A DNA stretch of 43,340 nt from a virus. Positions 1 to 6,601 of the stretch are shown here, piece by piece; the stretch's first letter is position 1; the number at the start of each line of letters is the position of its first letter. The stretch is from the IMG/VR virus record IMGVR_UViG_3300044293_000888, positions 1-43,340 of that record; one strand, written 5' to 3'. The translations under genes were made by a program, and so were the position numbers. Below the pieces are notes generated by a model that worked only from the letters and a program-made list of their open reading frames with translations, had not been told where the DNA came from and searched no databases.

Positions 1-260
1 TTCTTTAACTCTACTCCTTTAAATTCTTTAAATCTTAGCTTATATTGTTCAATAAGACTGTTATAACGTTCAACACCAAAGGTTGTTATAATTAAACTAC
101 CATCTTCCGTAAATCCAATAATACCGGAGTTTAAATTATCGTAATTAACGGGTGTGGTTGAATCAAAAGAAGCAGTACTGTCTTCTACTTTATCTGGAGT
201 AATTGTGGCACAACTAGCTAATAAAAAACTACTCAGACAAAAGCTTACGAATAGTTTCAA
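1..260 (-). CDS. Small lipoprotein, 3' end cut by window edge
   Basis: This gene begins at a TTG (260), preceded by an AAGGAG ribosome binding site. The frame runs open to the window edge, so the C terminus is missing. The first 18 or so residues form a lipoprotein signal: Lys2, a hydrophobic run, then a lipobox reading LLAS|C. A Ser/Thr-rich linker and a short mixed alpha/beta region follow. Its start lies inside the end of the upstream gene (229-426), which implies coupled translation. The product should be an inner- or outer-membrane lipoprotein. A role with the neighbouring membrane proteins in lysis (for example an outer-membrane spanin) is possible but not shown. No family was recognised. 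Confidence 0.7.
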   Translation of the reverse strand, partial: MKLFVSFCLSSFLLASCATITPDKVEDSTASFDSTTPVNYDNLNSGIIGFTEDGSLIITTFGVERYNSLIEQYKLRFKEFKGVELK

Positions 261-426
261 TGTCTTTCTCCTTAATTGCTTTCTCTATTTTATTTTGAAA
301 GTCAGTTTCTTTTTGTTTAATCTGCCTATCTTTCATTTCTTTGGTATTTTTATGACCAAAAAGATTATTTATAGCTTGAAATATCCCAGAAATGGCACCT
401 ATAATTGCTTCGGCTATACCAGGCAT
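229..426 (-). CDS. Small amphipathic/charged protein of unknown function
   Basis: A 65-residue protein. Residues 1-23 are hydrophobic and amphipathic (Ile, Ala and Gly with Phe), which could be a membrane-associating helix. Residues 27-65 are Lys/Glu-rich and probably form a helix or coiled coil. It starts at the stop codon of the lipoprotein gene 426-911 and overlaps the next lipoprotein gene, so all four genes look like one operon. No family was recognised. The size and layout would suit a small lysis-cassette protein (antiholin or spanin partner), but that rests on context only. Confidence 0.6.
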   Translation of the reverse strand: MPGIAEAIIGAISGIFQAINNLFGHKNTKEMKDRQIKQKETDFQNKIEKAIKEKDIETIRKLLSE

Positions 427-911
427 TATTGTACGTATTCGTCGGTTGCTGTCTTACAACCCTTTGCAATAGCATTAAGCACATCAACACATAGCTTTGC
501 ATCACCATCAAGCTTGGTAAATTGAGCGGCATAAATGTCTTTAACCACGGTGACATACTTTACCCAATGTGTTTTTTCTTGAGGAAGATAATCAACTAAT
601 GCCTTCTGCAATTGATCGGGAGTAGGAGTAGACCCTCTTGTAAGGCTTTCAACAATGGAAGCCACATGATTAATCATTTTAGCCTTCTCTACTCTATCAT
701 CAGCAGAAACAGCCTGTTCAAGTACAACAGTACAAGCAAGAGTTATTGCAGGAGCGATATAGGGTAGAGCATTTTCCACGGCCTGCTTAGGGGTAACTGT
801 GGTACCCCCGGTTTGATTATCTTCACCAGAATTTGTGGAGGTGCAGCCTGCGAGAATAACCATTAATGCAAAAGGTAATAATATATTCATATTATTAATT
901 AGTCTTTTCAT
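426..911 (-). CDS. Lipoprotein
   Basis: A 161-residue protein with a classic lipoprotein signal: basic start (MKR), hydrophobic stretch at about 9-21, lipobox LAG|C, then a Ser/Thr/Gly/Asp-rich linker. The mature part is helical in composition and contains two cysteines near the C terminus. An internal Met at residue 8 could be the true start, because the annotated start overlaps the upstream gene by 17 bp. It lies between the membrane protein 895-1167 and the small protein 229-426. No enzyme motif was seen. It is probably anchored in the cell envelope, with lysis or superinfection exclusion as candidate roles. Confidence 0.75.
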   Translation of the reverse strand: MKRLINNMNILLPFALMVILAGCTSTNSGEDNQTGGTTVTPKQAVENALPYIAPAITLACTVVLEQAVSADDRVEKAKMINHVASIVESLTRGSTPTPDQLQKALVDYLPQEKTHWVKYVTVVKDIYAAQFTKLDGDAKLCVDVLNAIAKGCKTATDEYVQ

Positions 912-1167
912 TTAATAATTCCAGTTTTTTATTTGTTTTTTCTTTATGAGTACGACTAATTGACTGATCAATAAACGCGCGTACAGCAATTAAGCCTTGA
1001 AGAACAAAATTTGCAGATATTACTGCCAATGAAATGTCTGAAATATCTGAGAACGATTTATACTGCTGCAAATCAATCATTAATGTAGGGATTGCTGCTA
1101 TAAAAAAGTATAACATTGCTCTCATTAATACGCAATCTCTCATAATAGTATTTATTCTGTCGTTCAT
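895..1167 (-). CDS. Small membrane protein, holin-like
   Basis: A 90-residue protein with two hydrophobic segments, at about residues 13-33 and 46-66, and a strongly basic, hydrophilic C-terminal tail rich in Lys. A polar loop of about 12 residues separates the segments. Two short membrane spans with a charged tail, at the head of an operon with two lipoproteins, is the layout of many class II phage holins. The holin call is inference from topology and neighbours. It is the first gene of the minus-strand operon, with an AATAAATC late-like octamer 8 bases before the start (1176-1183). Confidence 0.6.
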   Translation of the reverse strand: MNDRINTIMRDCVLMRAMLYFFIAAIPTLMIDLQQYKSFSDISDISLAVISANFVLQGLIAVRAFIDQSISRTHKEKTNKKLELLNEKTN

Positions 1168-1173
1168 TATATG

Positions 1174-1201
1174 TTGATTTATTCATATCATATGTTATTA
1201 T
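1174..1201 (+). promoter_or_regulatory. Sigma70-like promoter of the small basic gene
   Basis: TTGATT (1174-1179), 16 bases, then TATTAT (1196-1201). Transcription would begin near 1208, leaving a leader of about 20 bases that holds the strong ribosome binding site. This is one of few promoters here with room for a normal leader. It overlaps the divergent late-like site at 1176-1183. Confidence 0.55.
1176..1183 (-). promoter_or_regulatory. Possible late promoter of the minus-strand membrane/lipoprotein operon
   Basis: Read on the minus strand this is AATAAATC, one mismatch from the AATAAATA form seen elsewhere in the window. It lies 8 bases before the ATG at 1167. It is the weakest of the late-like sites listed. 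Confidence 0.35.
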
Positions 1202-1211
1202 CAATAGCATG

Positions 1212-1219
1212 AAAGGAGG
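1212..1219 (+). promoter_or_regulatory. Perfect Shine-Dalgarno that fixes the start at 1227
   Basis: AAAGGAGG is followed by ATG at 1221 and again at 1227. The spacing to 1221 is only 1 base, too short to work. The spacing to 1227 is 7 bases, which is ideal, so 1227 is taken as the start. An earlier ATG at 1209 lies upstream of the site and is rejected. Confidence 0.8.
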
Positions 1220-1226
1220 AATGAAA

Positions 1227-1424
1227 ATGTCAATCGATTATACAAACAAGGATCTTCGCGCGAAGACGTTCTACGTTAAGATTGAGCGTTCCCGTAATGG
1301 TCAATTCACTGTGAAGCGCGCCCGCGTTCTCGAGCAGAAGAATCAGTATGCAACGACGATTCGTCGTGTTGATGCTCGTGATCTGACCCGTGCGATTCGT
1401 CGCAACGGTCTTCAGGTCGCTTAA
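1227..1424 (+). CDS. Small highly basic protein, probably highly expressed
   Basis: A 65-residue protein rich in Arg and Lys, with about a quarter of its residues basic and few acidic ones. It has no Cys, signal peptide or membrane segment. Arg-rich patches (ending in an RRNG stretch) suit nucleic-acid binding. Codon use is strikingly different from the neighbours: the central 120 bases are about half G+C (CGC, CGT, AAG, GAG, ACG codons), while flanking genes are near one third. With the perfect ribosome binding site and a strong terminator just downstream, this points to a self-contained, highly expressed monocistronic gene. Candidates are a DNA-binding or transcription-modifying phage protein. 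No family was recognised. Confidence 0.8.
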   Translation: MSIDYTNKDLRAKTFYVKIERSRNGQFTVKRARVLEQKNQYATTIRRVDARDLTRAIRRNGLQVA

Positions 1425-1432
1425 TACCTCCC

Positions 1433-1451
1433 TCTGCGAGAGTTTCGCAGA
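1433..1451 (+). other. Hairpin after the small basic gene
   Basis: A 7-bp perfect stem (TCTGCGA / TCGCAGA) with a 5-base loop, 8 bases after the stop codon and directly before the terminator. It has no T-tract. It may protect the 3' end of the mRNA or slow the polymerase. Confidence 0.6.
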
Positions 1452-1456
1452 AAATT

Positions 1457-1486
1457 AAATACCGAGTTACCTCGGTATTTTTTTTT
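1457..1486 (+). terminator. Strong intrinsic terminator
   Basis: A perfect 10-bp stem (AAATACCGAG / CTCGGTATTT) with a TTAC tetraloop and a continuous T-run. It ends the small basic gene and insulates the glycan island that follows. It is the only textbook rho-independent terminator I see in the window. Confidence 0.93.
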
Positions 1487-1515
1487 GTTGCCTTACAGGT
1501 AAAACAACTTAAATT
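1485..1515 (+). promoter_or_regulatory. Weak promoter for gene 1521
   Basis: TTGCCT (1488-1493), 16 bases, TAAATT (1510-1515), then 5 bases to the ATG at 1521. The match is weak, but the layout is the same as at the other putative leaderless promoters here. Confidence 0.4.
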
Positions 1516-1520
1516 ATCGC

Positions 1521-2300
1521 ATGAAATATGTAATATTTGAATGTACTGGAAGACCTGCTGGTGGATTAGCGGACAGATTCAAGGGTCTTATCTCAACATA
1601 CGCATTAGCAAAAGTTTTAAAGAGAGATTTTATCATAAATTGGACGTATCCATTTAAACTCACGTCTGCTGTAGAATCAAACAAATACAACTGGTTACCT
1701 AGACCCATAGAAGGTAAAACTCAAGAAAATTATTTCTTAATTGATAATGAAAATTTTAATATTCATCTACCTAGAATAAAGGCGCTCAACGAGGACAGTT
1801 TTCCAGAAGACATAGTTAAAATTAGATGTAATATAAATTTTATAAATCATTTAAAAATAAACCAAACATTTGGAGCGCTTTTTGAAGAACTCTTTAAACC
1901 AAAATTTACCCCAATAACCAAGAATAAGGAATGTATCGGTTTAAGCGCGAGATTTGGTGGTAATCAAAGCAATTGGCCAGACCATGATTTTAATAGAGTA
2001 ATTTCCTTTGATTATGTATATGAAAAAATACAAGAACAGATTAAAACAAAAAATTTGTTTGTATGCTCAGATAGTAATGATTTTTTAGAATTTCTAAAAG
2101 ATAAAAATGTAGAGTTTTTATCTACGGAAAACTACGCTGAACATATTGATTACCCAGGGTGTACTGAGACCGGCTATAAAAAGGCTTTTGAAGATTTTTT
2201 TGCATTAAGAGAGTGTAATCCTATATTTACTATTAAGGGGGAGTTGGCCAAAACCGTAGCTAATACCACAAGTCAGCAAAAAAAGCTTATAGAATTATAA
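1521..2300 (+). CDS. Fucosyltransferase-like glycosyltransferase
   Basis: A 259-residue protein. The N-terminal GGLADR motif (residues 14-19), followed by a hydrophobic helix and a basic patch, resembles the GG.xNR region of O-/alpha-1,6-fucosyltransferase-type GT-B enzymes. A later SARFGG motif and an LFVCSD motif fit the nucleotide-sugar half of that fold. It would transfer a sugar, perhaps fucose from GDP-fucose, to a glycan. It opens the glycan island and is followed by two small late genes and the tmRNA. Family assignment rests on motif resemblance only, and the acceptor is unknown. Confidence 0.6.
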   Translation: MKYVIFECTGRPAGGLADRFKGLISTYALAKVLKRDFIINWTYPFKLTSAVESNKYNWLPRPIEGKTQENYFLIDNENFNIHLPRIKALNEDSFPEDIVKIRCNINFINHLKINQTFGALFEELFKPKFTPITKNKECIGLSARFGGNQSNWPDHDFNRVISFDYVYEKIQEQIKTKNLFVCSDSNDFLEFLKDKNVEFLSTENYAEHIDYPGCTETGYKKAFEDFFALRECNPIFTIKGELAKTVANTTSQQKKLIEL

Positions 2301-2303
2301 ATA
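2296..2303 (+). promoter_or_regulatory. T4-type late promoter
   Basis: An exact TATAAATA octamer, 4 bases before the ATG at 2308 and overlapping the end of the previous gene. It matches the consensus read by T4 sigma gp55, which this phage encodes at 32525-33124. Confidence 0.75.
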
Positions 2304-2307
2304 GAAT

Positions 2308-2535
2308 ATGGTAGCTCCAAAAAACGCAGGCAATGCCGGAAAGCGTGTTACACACGAACGTAAAAGGTTTCTTGTTGTGAACGGGGAGAAAAAACTAGTA
2401 ACACCTGTCTTTTATAGTGGTTCTCGCTCTGGTCATGGCAATTACATGGCCGGTTATATAGATGGTAAGACAGTTGAAGATAATAGTGGAAGGCCAATAC
2501 CATTAAAGCAAATAGGTTTTTTAGATTATCCTTGA
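2308..2535 (+). CDS. Small late protein of unknown function
   Basis: A 75-residue basic protein with a Lys/Arg/Gly/Asn-rich N terminus, a central Gly/Ser/Tyr-rich stretch and a hydrophobic C-terminal end. It has no signal, membrane segment or Cys. It follows a perfect late promoter, so it is probably a virion or late protein. The tmRNA promoter's -35 overlaps its stop codon. No family was recognised. Confidence 0.65.
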   Translation: MVAPKNAGNAGKRVTHERKRFLVVNGEKKLVTPVFYSGSRSGHGNYMAGYIDGKTVEDNSGRPIPLKQIGFLDYP

Positions 2536-2561
2536 CTTATATAAAAAATCATTTATAAATA
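2532..2561 (+). promoter_or_regulatory. Promoter of the tmRNA gene (sigma70-like and late octamer combined)
   Basis: TTGACT (2532-2537), 16 bases, TATAAA (2554-2559), giving a start near 2566 and a 5' leader of about 16 bases for RNase P to remove before 2582. The -10 is embedded in a perfect late octamer TATAAATA (2554-2561). The gene may therefore be read early by the host sigma factor and late by gp55. Confidence 0.7.
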
Positions 2562-2581
2562 TTACTAGATCTTTGATAACT

Positions 2582-2985
2582 GGGGCTGAATGGAATCGAT
2601 TGAATTGTGTAGCTTTTAGTTGCAAGTACTGGGGCATGCCAGTAAAAAATAGCATTACATAAAAATGCCGAGGAAAACTTCGACATGGCTATGAGTCTCG
2701 AAGAAGCTGATGCAATTCTTGCACAGTATGGCTTTGAAGACGCAGAAGCTGAACTCGAGCTAGTTTAACTACTCGATCATCTTACTGTAGGATAGAGTTA
2801 GTAAGGTAAGGTGTGTTACAAGCTCTCGACTTGGTGTGTTATGATGATTGTCTGCCAAGCGTATAAAATCATCATATCGAATGTGTTTTGCTTAGTTTTA
2901 CACATTCTGAAGTTTAACTAAGATAAACTTGTAGTAATTATAAGTAAATCATTTCAAGACCTGGGTTCAAATCCCAGCAGCTCCA
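2582..2985 (+). ncRNA. ssrA: Transfer-messenger RNA (tmRNA), one-piece, phage-encoded
   Basis: This 404-base RNA would rescue stalled ribosomes: it enters charged with alanine, then supplies a short reading frame that tags the stalled protein. The acceptor arms pair over 7 bp (GGGGCTG 2582-2588 with CAGCTCC 2978-2984), with discriminator A2985; CCA is not encoded. The T arm is CTGGG/TTCAAAT/CCCAG (2961-2977). The D-like segment reads TGGAATCGAT. A long helix pairs 2621-2627 with 2927-2933. Four pseudoknots can be drawn: PK1 (2627-2632/2639-2644 and 2633-2637/2665-2669), PK2 (2781-2786/2800-2805 and 2794-2797/2823-2826), PK3 (2830-2834/2855-2859 and 2841-2848/2868-2875) and PK4 (2879-2886/2900-2907 and 2891-2897/2916-2922). 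The ends resemble the E. coli molecule. The messenger section between PK1 and PK2 is unusually long. Confidence 0.97.
2667..2768 (+). other. tmRNA tag reading frame, 33 codons
   Basis: From GCC at 2667, an open frame of 33 sense codons ends at TAA 2766-2768, between PK1 and PK2. It begins Ala-Glu-Glu-Asn-Phe, like many bacterial tags, but continues through an acidic, Ala/Glu/Leu-rich stretch with Tyr-Gly-Phe in the middle. It ends Glu-Leu-Glu-Leu-Val instead of the usual Ala-Leu-Ala-Ala. The resume codon is uncertain. If PK1 stem 2 uses 2665-2669, translation might resume 12 bases later at GAC 2682 in the same frame (28 codons). A resume at 2681 would give only a 9-residue tag in another frame. 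Confidence 0.65.
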
Positions 2986-2987
2986 GG

Positions 2988-2995
2988 TATAAATA
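2988..2995 (+). promoter_or_regulatory. T4-type late promoter directly after the tmRNA
   Basis: An exact TATAAATA, two bases after the mature 3' end of the tmRNA and 4 bases before the ATG at 3000. Spacing to the start codon is identical to that at 2296-2303. Confidence 0.75.
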
Positions 2996-2999
2996 AGAT

Positions 3000-3215
3000 A
3001 TGGCAGTACTACCTTCAGGAAATTTAAAATCATCTTTTGCTTCTAAAACAACACCAACAGGAGATGATTTCAGTAATTTAATAGACTCTACCTACGGGTT
3101 TCCTACTTCCGCAGTTAATTTTTCTACTGGTTTAACCCTAACTCAGGGTGCAACAGGTTTGCCGGTTGTTATTAATGGTGCCACATATTATATTCCTCTG
3201 TTTACGGCAGTGTAA
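3000..3215 (+). CDS. Small fibre- or baseplate-like late protein
   Basis: A 71-residue protein of Ser/Thr/Gly/Pro-rich, beta-type composition with no charged clusters. It contains a TGDDFSNLIDS stretch like the short 'pTxxDFxxLIDS' element at the start of many phage fibre and baseplate proteins. It ends in hydrophobic beta-type sequence. It follows a perfect late octamer. It is probably a virion component, either a stand-alone fragment of a fibre N terminus or a small structural subunit. The exact role is unknown. Confidence 0.6.
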   Translation: MAVLPSGNLKSSFASKTTPTGDDFSNLIDSTYGFPTSAVNFSTGLTLTQGATGLPVVINGATYYIPLFTAV

Positions 3216-3217
3216 TA

Positions 3218-3244
3218 TTGATTTATTAATCTTAATTTTATAAT
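3218..3244 (+). promoter_or_regulatory. Sigma70-like promoter of the first glycan operon
   Basis: TTGATT (3218-3223), 15 bases, TATAAT (3239-3244), then 6 bases to the ATG at 3251. The expected start of transcription falls at the start codon. Confidence 0.65.
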
Positions 3245-3250
3245 ATATGA

Positions 3251-3847
3251 ATGGTTTATTACTGTCTTCATCATCCTGATCTTCTTGACAGAAAAGTGTA
3301 TTTAGACAAAATATTTCTCGACAGTGATATATATCCAATCTGGATCTGCGGGTATCATCCCAGCTCATTAACTCTTCCGAAAGATTCATCTTTTAAAAAT
3401 ATAAATGAATATTCACTATATCGTAAACAACAACACGCAATAGAAGAACAAATTAAACATAAGATTGAGTATATAGTAGTTCTAGAAGATGATGTCTTGC
3501 TACCGGACAATTTTAAAAATTATGTTCAGATATGTCTTCATGAATTTATAGATGTCAAAGGTGATATTCTTTTCCTAGGAAAATGTTGTAATATTTCTGC
3601 AAGAGATATTAAGCAAGATAAACATGTTTATTATGCACCAGATTATAGAAGCAGATGTGCACACTGCTACATGCTTACATTAGATGCGGCTAAAAATATT
3701 TACCCTCACCTATTAAGCAATCAGTGTGCATATGATTTTAAGTTGAACCAGGTAATAGATATAGAAAAATTAAGGGTATGCTATGCGGAACCCGGAATTC
3801 TACAAGCTACAGAGGAGAAACAGATACCCTCCTCACTACAAAGATGA
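3251..3847 (+). CDS. Glycosyltransferase, GT25-like
   Basis: A 198-residue protein. The N terminus (CLHHPDLLDRK, then a basic helix) and a VVLEDDV motif at 77-82 match the pattern of GT25 (LPS/galactosyl) transferases, where the acidic EDD triplet binds the metal and nucleotide sugar. Several Cys/His residues lie in the second half. It is the first gene of a tightly packed operon: its TGA overlaps the ATG of the next gene by 4 bases, and a good promoter ends 6 bases before its start. The acceptor and sugar are unknown. Confidence 0.65.
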   Translation: MVYYCLHHPDLLDRKVYLDKIFLDSDIYPIWICGYHPSSLTLPKDSSFKNINEYSLYRKQQHAIEEQIKHKIEYIVVLEDDVLLPDNFKNYVQICLHEFIDVKGDILFLGKCCNISARDIKQDKHVYYAPDYRSRCAHCYMLTLDAAKNIYPHLLSNQCAYDFKLNQVIDIEKLRVCYAEPGILQATEEKQIPSSLQR

Positions 3848-4731
3848 AGACATTAAAAATTTATTTTGAAGATATGTGGGGATATGATCAGTTTCAATTT
3901 AATCACCACAACAATTATTTCGTTAGCCTATTAAGTAAAAAATACAATGTAGTTATAGATCCTAATCCAGATATTCTTTTTTTCTCGGTTTTTGGATTAA
4001 ACAATAGAAGATATAACTGTAAAAAAGTTTTTGTTTGTGGTGAAAATACTGGCCATCACTTTAGAAATCCTTTATCAGAGCCTTGCGATGTGTCTCTTTC
4101 GCAGCTTGATGAAAAAGATAAAAATATATATTTTCCTCTCTGGGTATTATTTGTAAACTGGTTTCATCAAAAACAACCAAATAAACTTCCATCTAATCCT
4201 ACATTTTTATGCGACGTAAATGATATAATAAATTCAGGGATAATTAAAAAAATTAAATTTTGTGCCTTTATTAATAATAATCCTATAGAAGATAGATTGA
4301 AGATATTTGACCTCCTGAATGAATATAAAAAAGTAGATAGCTACGGTGGATTAAATAATAATGTTGGAGGCCCTATTAGGGGCTCAGAACAAGAAAAAAT
4401 AAATGTCTTAAGAGACTATAAATTTACTATAGCCTTTGAGAACTCGTATCATTCAGGTTATAATACAGAAAAAATTATTCAACCTTTATCAGTCAATACA
4501 GTTCCTCTCTATAAAGGAGGCGAAAGGGTTAAAGAATTTTTTAATATGAAAAAAATAATATACGCAAATGATTTCAACAGTTTAGAGGAGATGGCTAATT
4601 ATATTATTGAACTGGATAAAGATGAACAAAAATTTAGTAATATAATTAATAGTGTAGGGGTTCATAATAGATTTTTTGATTTTATGCCCACTAATATCCT
4701 AGCTAAGCTTTGTTGCCTTCTAGGTTTATAA
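3844..4731 (+). CDS. Alpha-1,3-fucosyltransferase-like protein, GT10
   Basis: A 295-residue protein close in size to bacterial GT10 enzymes. Visible family features are KFCAFINNN (138-146), RLKIFDLLNEYK, VDSYGGLNNN (165-173) and the strong signature YKFTIAFENS...GYNTEKI (192-211), followed by NTVPLY. GT10 enzymes move fucose from GDP-fucose to GlcNAc or related sugars using a GT-B fold. The start at 3844 is chosen because it overlaps the previous stop in ATGA and begins MKTLKIYFED; an in-frame ATG 66 bases upstream lies deep in the previous gene. Together with the GDP-mannose-dehydratase-like gene at 6602, it suggests fucosylated or related glycans. Confidence 0.8.
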   Translation: MKTLKIYFEDMWGYDQFQFNHHNNYFVSLLSKKYNVVIDPNPDILFFSVFGLNNRRYNCKKVFVCGENTGHHFRNPLSEPCDVSLSQLDEKDKNIYFPLWVLFVNWFHQKQPNKLPSNPTFLCDVNDIINSGIIKKIKFCAFINNNPIEDRLKIFDLLNEYKKVDSYGGLNNNVGGPIRGSEQEKINVLRDYKFTIAFENSYHSGYNTEKIIQPLSVNTVPLYKGGERVKEFFNMKKIIYANDFNSLEEMANYIIELDKDEQKFSNIINSVGVHNRFFDFMPTNILAKLCCLLGL

Positions 4732-4744
4732 GTTAAGTAGTAAT

Positions 4745-5842
4745 ATGAATATTGCAGTAGTAAAATTTGGAGGGCTTGCTGCCGGAGGTACTGAAAAAGA
4801 TTTACAGACTTTAGCGAGTATACTGGCAAAAAACGGCCACAATGTTGACTACTACTTTACAAATGCAGCTCCATATATTAGATCGGGCTATATACACGCT
4901 AATAATTCATTAAAAAGAAAAGAATTTGTTGAATCTTTTGGTATCAAAACTTTACCTATCCATGTTGGTCAACGTGTTGGGGATATATTTCCCTATGAGT
5001 GGATTGATACCAATTTTTGGGAACTTTTTGATGAATCAAAATATGATATATTACAAACTGCAAGAGGTGGTCATCCGGAATATCCTTTTAATTTAATTAA
5101 CAAGATAAAGATGATTGACAGAGTTGCAAGCATACATGCTGAGAGAAAGGCTAATGTAGCAAAATCTATTCTTTTTTGTAATTGGCAGGCAGATCAATGG
5201 ATAGCAAACGGTGGAGATTCGTCACGTATGATTATTATACCTATGATAGTTGACGTACCCAGCAAAAAACCTTCTACCTTACGCAAAGAACTAGGTATTC
5301 CAGAAGATGTATTCGTATATGGTTATCATCAAAGAAATGAGGACGGACTATTCTCTTCTATGTCAATGGATGCCTATAAAACTATTGAAAGTAGGAATAA
5401 CTATTTTGTATTACTAGGTGGTGCAGATAGACATCGTAAATATGCCAGGCAAATAGGTATAAAAAATATTAAATTTCTAGACCATGCTAAGGATTTAGAA
5501 ACCATACATAATTTTCTTGGCGCATTAAATGTTTATGCACATGCAAGATCTGATGGTGAAGTTTGCTCAAACTGTATGATTGAAGCTCTTTATAATGGAA
5601 AGCCTATTGTATCTCATCCTGCAGAAAATATGGGTCACAAGGAAATGATTGAAGGTTGCGGTTTACTAGTTAATAATGCAACAGAATATGCAGAAGAGCT
5701 CAAAAAGCTTGAAGGTGATAAATTTTATTATCAAGATAAGGTCAATAAGAGTCTTGAGCGCTACAAGACAAGATACAGTTTTACAAAGATAGAGAGAGAT
5801 CTATTAGACTTATACAATGATGTACACACTACATCATTATGA
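4745..5842 (+). CDS. Glycosyltransferase, GT4 (GT-B fold)
   Basis: A 365-residue protein. The N-terminal GGLAAGGTEKDL loop (9-20) is the donor-side glycine-rich turn of GT-B enzymes. The C-terminal half has the GT4-type E-x7-E region (EVCSNCMIE), followed by the usual NGKPIVS and GCGLLV segments. It would be a retaining hexosyltransferase using a nucleotide sugar. It sits 13 bases after the GT10 gene and overlaps the next gene by 4 bases, so it belongs to the same operon. Confidence 0.8.
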   Translation: MNIAVVKFGGLAAGGTEKDLQTLASILAKNGHNVDYYFTNAAPYIRSGYIHANNSLKRKEFVESFGIKTLPIHVGQRVGDIFPYEWIDTNFWELFDESKYDILQTARGGHPEYPFNLINKIKMIDRVASIHAERKANVAKSILFCNWQADQWIANGGDSSRMIIIPMIVDVPSKKPSTLRKELGIPEDVFVYGYHQRNEDGLFSSMSMDAYKTIESRNNYFVLLGGADRHRKYARQIGIKNIKFLDHAKDLETIHNFLGALNVYAHARSDGEVCSNCMIEALYNGKPIVSHPAENMGHKEMIEGCGLLVNNATEYAEELKKLEGDKFYYQDKVNKSLERYKTRYSFTKIERDLLDLYNDVHTTSL

Positions 5843-6564
5843 AAAAAACAGTTATAATAAAACAATCAGCCGGGTTAGGTGATATACTCTTTATACAAAA
5901 GATTGCCGAACACTATAAACAGTTAGGCCATAGAGTAGTTTGGCCTGTTGTATCTACGTATAGTTATTTGAAAGAATATCTTGAAAACTGCGAATATATA
6001 AATGTAGAATCTAACTTTGACTTAAAGAATCATTACAATAATAGTCATAGTTGCCATATAACAGAGACGGATACCTGTATTATTATATGTACTGATGGCT
6101 GTAGTTTTGGTGATAACGGAGTAATGAGATCAAAATATAAATTAGTTAATCTAGACTATAGTGATTGGGTAAATTATATAAAAATTAAACGTAACACTGA
6201 AAGAGAAGAGGCACTCTTTAAAAAACTTAATATTACAAAAAACTCAGAATATATCTTTATTAATAGACAATTCGGTACACCACCAAATGATTGTGCAGTA
6301 AATATTTTTTTTAAAAAACCCGATAAACTACCTGTAGTTGAACTAGAATATATAGAAGGTGTGCGTGTGTTTGATTGGATGGGTATAATAGAGAATGCTA
6401 AAGAAATACACACCGTAGATACTAGCTTCTCATATATTATAGCAGCAATGAAGCTAGAAAATGTAAATTTATATCCAAGATTAAAACAAAACGATAATGA
6501 AGTTAATTTAAATTATTGCAGCGATTTTTACAGCAAGACATGGAAATTTTGCTCTAACTCATAA
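5839..6564 (+). CDS. Glycosyltransferase, GT9/heptosyltransferase-like
   Basis: A 241-residue protein. The start, IIKQSAGLGDILFIQKIAEHY, has the GLGD turn and helix typical of ADP-heptose:LPS heptosyltransferase relatives. The later EIHTVDTSFSYIIAAMKL matches the second sugar-nucleotide motif (xVDTSxxHxAxAL) with Tyr in the usual His position. It is shorter than true WaaC/WaaF (about 320-350). It overlaps the GT4 gene by 4 bases and ends the first glycan operon; a new promoter follows. Confidence 0.7.
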   Translation: MKKTVIIKQSAGLGDILFIQKIAEHYKQLGHRVVWPVVSTYSYLKEYLENCEYINVESNFDLKNHYNNSHSCHITETDTCIIICTDGCSFGDNGVMRSKYKLVNLDYSDWVNYIKIKRNTEREEALFKKLNITKNSEYIFINRQFGTPPNDCAVNIFFKKPDKLPVVELEYIEGVRVFDWMGIIENAKEIHTVDTSFSYIIAAMKLENVNLYPRLKQNDNEVNLNYCSDFYSKTWKFCSNS

Positions 6565-6567
6565 TTC

Positions 6568-6595
6568 TTGATTTACACTGGAGCTACAATATAAT
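6568..6595 (+). promoter_or_regulatory. Sigma70-like promoter, leaderless layout
   Basis: TTGATT (6568-6573), 16 bases, TATAAT (6590-6595), then 6 bases to the ATG at 6602. Transcription should begin at or within a base of the start codon. Confidence 0.75.
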
Positions 6596-6601
6596 AATAG
6601 C

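Noticed and set aside
1209-1226. ATG at 1209 or 1221 as the start of the small basic gene
   Set aside because: Both lie upstream of, or too close to, the strong AAAGGAGG site; only the ATG at 1227 has correct spacing.
2667-2768. A free-standing small protein gene
   Set aside because: It lies between two tmRNA pseudoknots, and the flanking tRNA-like ends pair perfectly, so it is the tag frame of the tmRNA.
3778-3843. Longer N terminus of the GT10 gene
   Set aside because: The extra 22 codons lie wholly inside the preceding gene; the ATGA overlap at 3844 fits the local pattern.
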